Assembly (NCBI RefSeq): GCF_005508865.1 | Contig: NZ_SCOM01000002.1 | Span: 1 to 64,000, forward strand | Reading direction: 5' to 3' | Source: Pseudomonas sp. F(2018) | GTDB taxonomy: Bacteria; Pseudomonadota; Gammaproteobacteria; Pseudomonadales; Pseudomonadaceae | Length of the DNA: 64,000 nucleotides | Part shown: piece by piece, positions 61,293 through 64,000 of the stretch | How the letters are laid out: each line of letters begins with the position of its first letter | Numbering within the stretch: position 1 is the first letter of the stretch | Program-made: the position numbers and the translations under genes | Notes under the pieces: model-generated | The model's input: only the letters and a program-made list of their open reading frames with translations | Told to the model about the DNA's origin: nothing | The model's database searches: none

Positions 61293-62218
61293 TGCGCGTC
61301 CTCCTGCTGGAGCGTGACCACGCCCGCTACGCCGAGCTGCTGAGCGCCGCCGCGCCCGATCTGCAGCTGCTGACCGGTGAGCAGGCCGCTGCTGGCGAGG
61401 CGCAGGCCTGCCCGGTCTGGCTCGGCCAACCGGACCTGCTGCTGCCGCTGTTGCGCCAGGGCCTGCGCCCGGACTGGCTGCAATCCACCTGGGCCGGCAT
61501 CACGCCGCTGCTGGGCATCGGCCTGCCGCGCGACTATCGCCTGACCCGCGCGGTGGGCATCTTCGGCCAGCCGATGGCCGAATACGTTCTGACCTACCTG
61601 CTGGCCCATCGTCGTCGCCTGTTGCCGCGCCTGGCCAGCCAGGTCGAGCAGCGCTGGGACAACCAGGCACCGCCGAGTCTGCGCGGCTGCAAGGTGCTGG
61701 TGGTCGGGGCCGGCGATATCGGTAGCGACATCGCCCGTTTCCTCGCGCCGTTCGGTGTGGAGCTGCGCGGCATCGCCCGCCAGCCGCGCGCCATCGCGCC
61801 CTTCGTCGAAGTGCACGGCCTGGACGCTCTGGCCGAGCAGGCAGCCTGGGCCGATTGCCTGGTCAACGTATTGCCGGATACCCCGGCCACCCGCGATCTC
61901 TATGACGCCGCGCTGTTCGCCGGGATGCGCGCCGAGGCGCTGTTCATCAACGCCGGTCGCGGCGTGGCGGTGGTCGATGCCGACCTGGTGGCGGCCCTGC
62001 GCGCTGCGCAGCTGGCGGGGGCGGTGATCGACGTCTGTCGCGAGGAGCCGTTGCCCGCCGGTCATCCGTTCTGGGATGCGCCGCGCCTGCTGCTCACCGG
62101 CCACAGCTCGGCGCCCACCGAGCCGGCGGCCATGGCCAGGCTGTTTCTCGATAACCTGCAGCGCTACCGCGATGGCCAGCAGTTGCGCGGCGAGGTCGAC
62201 TTCGCCCGCGGCTACTGA
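61292..62218 (+). CDS. D-2-hydroxyacid dehydrogenase (GhrA-like)
   Basis: 308 residues. NAD(P)-binding GAGDIG (139-144), and the catalytic Arg223 (NAGRG), Glu252 and His271. The family reduces glyoxylate, hydroxypyruvate or other 2-oxo acids. The exact substrate is not clear. Joined to ycgL by a TGATG overlap. Confidence 0.9.
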   Translation: MRVLLLERDHARYAELLSAAAPDLQLLTGEQAAAGEAQACPVWLGQPDLLLPLLRQGLRPDWLQSTWAGITPLLGIGLPRDYRLTRAVGIFGQPMAEYVLTYLLAHRRRLLPRLASQVEQRWDNQAPPSLRGCKVLVVGAGDIGSDIARFLAPFGVELRGIARQPRAIAPFVEVHGLDALAEQAAWADCLVNVLPDTPATRDLYDAALFAGMRAEALFINAGRGVAVVDADLVAALRAAQLAGAVIDVCREEPLPAGHPFWDAPRLLLTGHSSAPTEPAAMARLFLDNLQRYRDGQQLRGEVDFARGY

Positions 62219-62286
62219 CGGGCTGCGCTTGGCCGCGGATTCGTCTGCGGCTAGACTGCCGCGCCTTTACCCGCTGTACTCTCGCC

Positions 62287-62736
62287 ATGGCCGCCATCGT
62301 TCAACCCTTCTGGAAACGCAAGACCCTCGCCCAGCTCGATCAGGACGAGTGGGAGTCGCTGTGCGACGGCTGCGGCCTGTGCTGCCTGCAGAAGCTGGAA
62401 GACGAGGACGACGGCAGCGTCTACTACACGCGCATCGCCTGCAAACTGCTGGATCTGAAGACCTGCCGCTGCAGCGATTACGCCAATCGCCGCGCCCAGG
62501 TGCCGGACTGCGTGCAGCTCACTCCGGCCCAGGCCGACGAGTTCAAGTGGCTGCCGCCGACCTGCGCATACCGCCTGGTCAGCGAGGGCAAGGACCTGCC
62601 GCTCTGGCATCATCTGGTCTGCGGCGATCCCGATGCCGTGCACCACGAACGCATTTCCCAGTCCGGGCGCATGCTTGCCGAAGGCAGCGTGGCCGAGGAA
62701 GACTGGGAGGATCATCTGATCTTCCGCGCCGGTTGA
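62287..62736 (+). CDS. ycgN: YcgN-family cysteine cluster protein
   Basis: 149 residues. A CxxCGLCC cluster ([12 protein letters not shown], about 27-38) with two more Cys groups ([15 protein letters not shown]) makes the eight-Cys pattern of YkgJ/YcgN proteins, likely to bind a metal or iron-sulfur cluster. Function unknown. It lies 68 bp after the dehydrogenase and resembles the rnd-ycgL-ycgN linkage of other pseudomonads. Confidence 0.9.
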   Translation: MAAIVQPFWKRKTLAQLDQDEWESLCDGCGLCCLQKLEDEDDGSVYYTRIACKLLDLKTCRCSDYANRRAQVPDCVQLTPAQADEFKWLPPTCAYRLVSEGKDLPLWHHLVCGDPDAVHHERISQSGRMLAEGSVAEEDWEDHLIFRAG

Positions 62737-62792
62737 GTCTTTCCCTCCGGCGCGGGTCCAAGGTTGCTACCCCCATCGCATGGAGCCTTTCG

Positions 62793-64000
62793 ATGCCCGC
62801 CCGCAAGTTGCTGACCGCCACCCTATTGCTCGGCCTGAGTGCGCCCCTGTGGGCGGCCAAGCGCGTTGATCTGGATTACCAGGTGCGCTTCGTGCCGGAC
62901 AGCGGCCTGGCCGAAGTCAGCCTGACCCTGGAGCAGGGCGACCTGATCCGCAGCCTGACCTTCGACCTGGGTGACAAGGGCTACTACAGCGACTTCAGCG
63001 CCGAAGGCACCTGGACCCAGGACAGCCCCGAGCGCGGTACCTGGCAGCCGGGCAAGGGCAAGAGCAGCCTGAGCTACAAGGTGCGCATCGACCACCCGCG
63101 CAGCAACGACAAGTTCGACGCGCGCATGACCGCAGACTGGGCCCTGGTGCGCGGCGATGACCTGGTGCCCAGCGCGCACCTGGTCAAGGACGACAAGGTC
63201 GAGCTGGTCTCGCGCCTGCAGTTCGAGTTGCCCAAGGGCTGGAACGGCGTGGAGACCGGCTGGCCCAAGGTTGGCGAGAACAAGTTCCGCATCGACAACC
63301 CGGCGCGCAAGTTCGACCGCCCCACTGGCTGGATCCTGGCCGGCAAGATCGGCAGCCGCCGCGCCCAGCTCGGCGACACCGACGTGACCGTGGCCGCGCC
63401 GGTGGGCGAGGGCATGCGCCGCATGGACGTGCTGACCCTGCTGACCTTCATCTGGCCCGAGGCCCAGTCGGTGTTCCCGCGCGACCCGGGCAAGCTGCTC
63501 ATCGTCGGCGCCGGCGACCCGATGTGGCGCGGCGGCTTATCGGCACCCAACTCGATCTTCTTCCACGCCGAGCGCCCGCTGGTCAGCGAGAACGGCACCA
63601 GCTCGCTGGTGCACGAGCTGGTCCACGTGTTCAGCCGCATCCGCGACACCGACAACAGTGACTGGATCAGCGAGGGCCTGGCCGAGTACTACGCCATCGA
63701 GCTGGTACGCCGCGCCGGCGGCATGAGCGAGGACCGCTACCAGGCCATCCGCAAGAAGCTGCTGAACTGGAGCAAGAAGGTCGAGAGCCTGCGCACCGAG
63801 GCCTCCACCGGCCCGGTCACCGCCCGCGCCGTGCTGCTGATGCAGGAGCTGGATCGCGAGATTCGCAAGAACACCGACAACCAGCGCTCGCTGGACGACG
63901 TCACCCGCGGCCTGATGCGCATGGACAAGGCCAGCACCAAGGACTTCATCGAGATCAGCGAGAACGTCATGGGCCGCGGCTCGGAAGTGCTGGATAGCAA
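62793..64000 (+). CDS. Secreted M61/gluzincin-type metallopeptidase-like protein (truncated by window edge)
   Basis: At least 402 residues; the 3' end lies beyond the window. Signal peptide 1-21 (PLWAA), a beta-rich N-terminal region (about 24-180), then a zinc-peptidase domain with HELVH (274-278) and a downstream Glu in WISEGLAEYY (Glu294), the third zinc ligand. The pattern is that of M61-like peptidases. A periplasmic aminopeptidase or a related role is inferred. The ATG has GGAG at a short distance. Confidence 0.82.
   Translation, partial: MPARKLLTATLLLGLSAPLWAAKRVDLDYQVRFVPDSGLAEVSLTLEQGDLIRSLTFDLGDKGYYSDFSAEGTWTQDSPERGTWQPGKGKSSLSYKVRIDHPRSNDKFDARMTADWALVRGDDLVPSAHLVKDDKVELVSRLQFELPKGWNGVETGWPKVGENKFRIDNPARKFDRPTGWILAGKIGSRRAQLGDTDVTVAAPVGEGMRRMDVLTLLTFIWPEAQSVFPRDPGKLLIVGAGDPMWRGGLSAPNSIFFHAERPLVSENGTSSLVHELVHVFSRIRDTDNSDWISEGLAEYYAIELVRRAGGMSEDRYQAIRKKLLNWSKKVESLRTEASTGPVTARAVLLMQELDREIRKNTDNQRSLDDVTRGLMRMDKASTKDFIEISENVMGRGSEVLDS

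Overview
The window looks like a piece of a Pseudomonas chromosome. It is GC-rich and densely coding. It carries an OprP/OprO-type porin, an AsrA-type Lon paralogue, the cmoAB pair, an rnd-ycgL-dehydrogenase-ycgN run, many LysR and AraC regulators, and GTAG-type REP hairpins. There is no tRNA, rRNA, CRISPR array or complete insertion sequence. Species cannot be fixed from sequence reading alone.

Layout. Positions 1-3.9 kb hold an AT-rich island with a two-gene Hachiman antiphage system (hamA-hamB, minus strand), flanked by an intergenic hairpin repeat and by non-coding DNA. From 3.9 to 24 kb is ordinary accessory/core content: envelope proteins, a cold-shock protein, a SulP transporter, a Nu-class-like GST, a HIT protein, a divergent cysteine hydrolase/GATase1-AraC pair, an agmatine-deiminase-like enzyme next to a polyamine-binding protein, two LysE exporters and a secreted lipin-like HAD protein.

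Positions 24.2-28.7 kb hold the most striking locus. A FabH-like synthase is followed by an ECF sigma factor, a short zinc-finger anti-sigma protein, a secreted Cys-rich peptide with six EGxCG motifs, a DUF692 (MNIO) enzyme, a DUF2063 partner and a DoxX membrane protein. A near-ideal ECF promoter (TGTAAC-16-CGTCTA) sits between the regulators and the peptide gene. This is the signature of a post-translationally modified, copper-buffering 'bufferin/HvfA' RiPP operon under its own sigma factor.

From 28.8 to 43.8 kb come a Pho-box-controlled phosphate/pyrophosphate porin, a GNAT/small-phosphatase operon, a cyclophilin-hydrolase-LysR group, an azoreductase with an upstream AT-rich palindrome, and a queuosine-precursor transporter preceded by a probable preQ1-I riboswitch that includes its ribosome-binding site. 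A DEAD-box helicase, a quinone-oxidoreductase-like enzyme, an RsuA-family protein with Glu in place of the catalytic Asp, and a PQQ-type sugar dehydrogenase follow. From 44 to 64 kb come an LtaS-like sulfatase-fold protein, CvfB, a thioesterase, CmoA/CmoB (tRNA wobble uridine modification), a CHASE3-GAF-GGDEF cyclase, a chagasin-like lipoprotein, the AsrA-type protease with an excellent sigma-32 promoter, an AraC regulator, a sulfurtransferase, an acyltransferase, RNase D and neighbours, and a truncated M61-like peptidase at the right edge.

Two families of dispersed palindromes occupy intergenic gaps: GTAG-headed REP doublets (11.45, 11.56 and 43.9 kb) and CTCTCCC/GGGAGAG hairpins (0, 40, 43.85 and 58.6 kb). 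Functions given by family name come from recognition of motifs. No database search was run.
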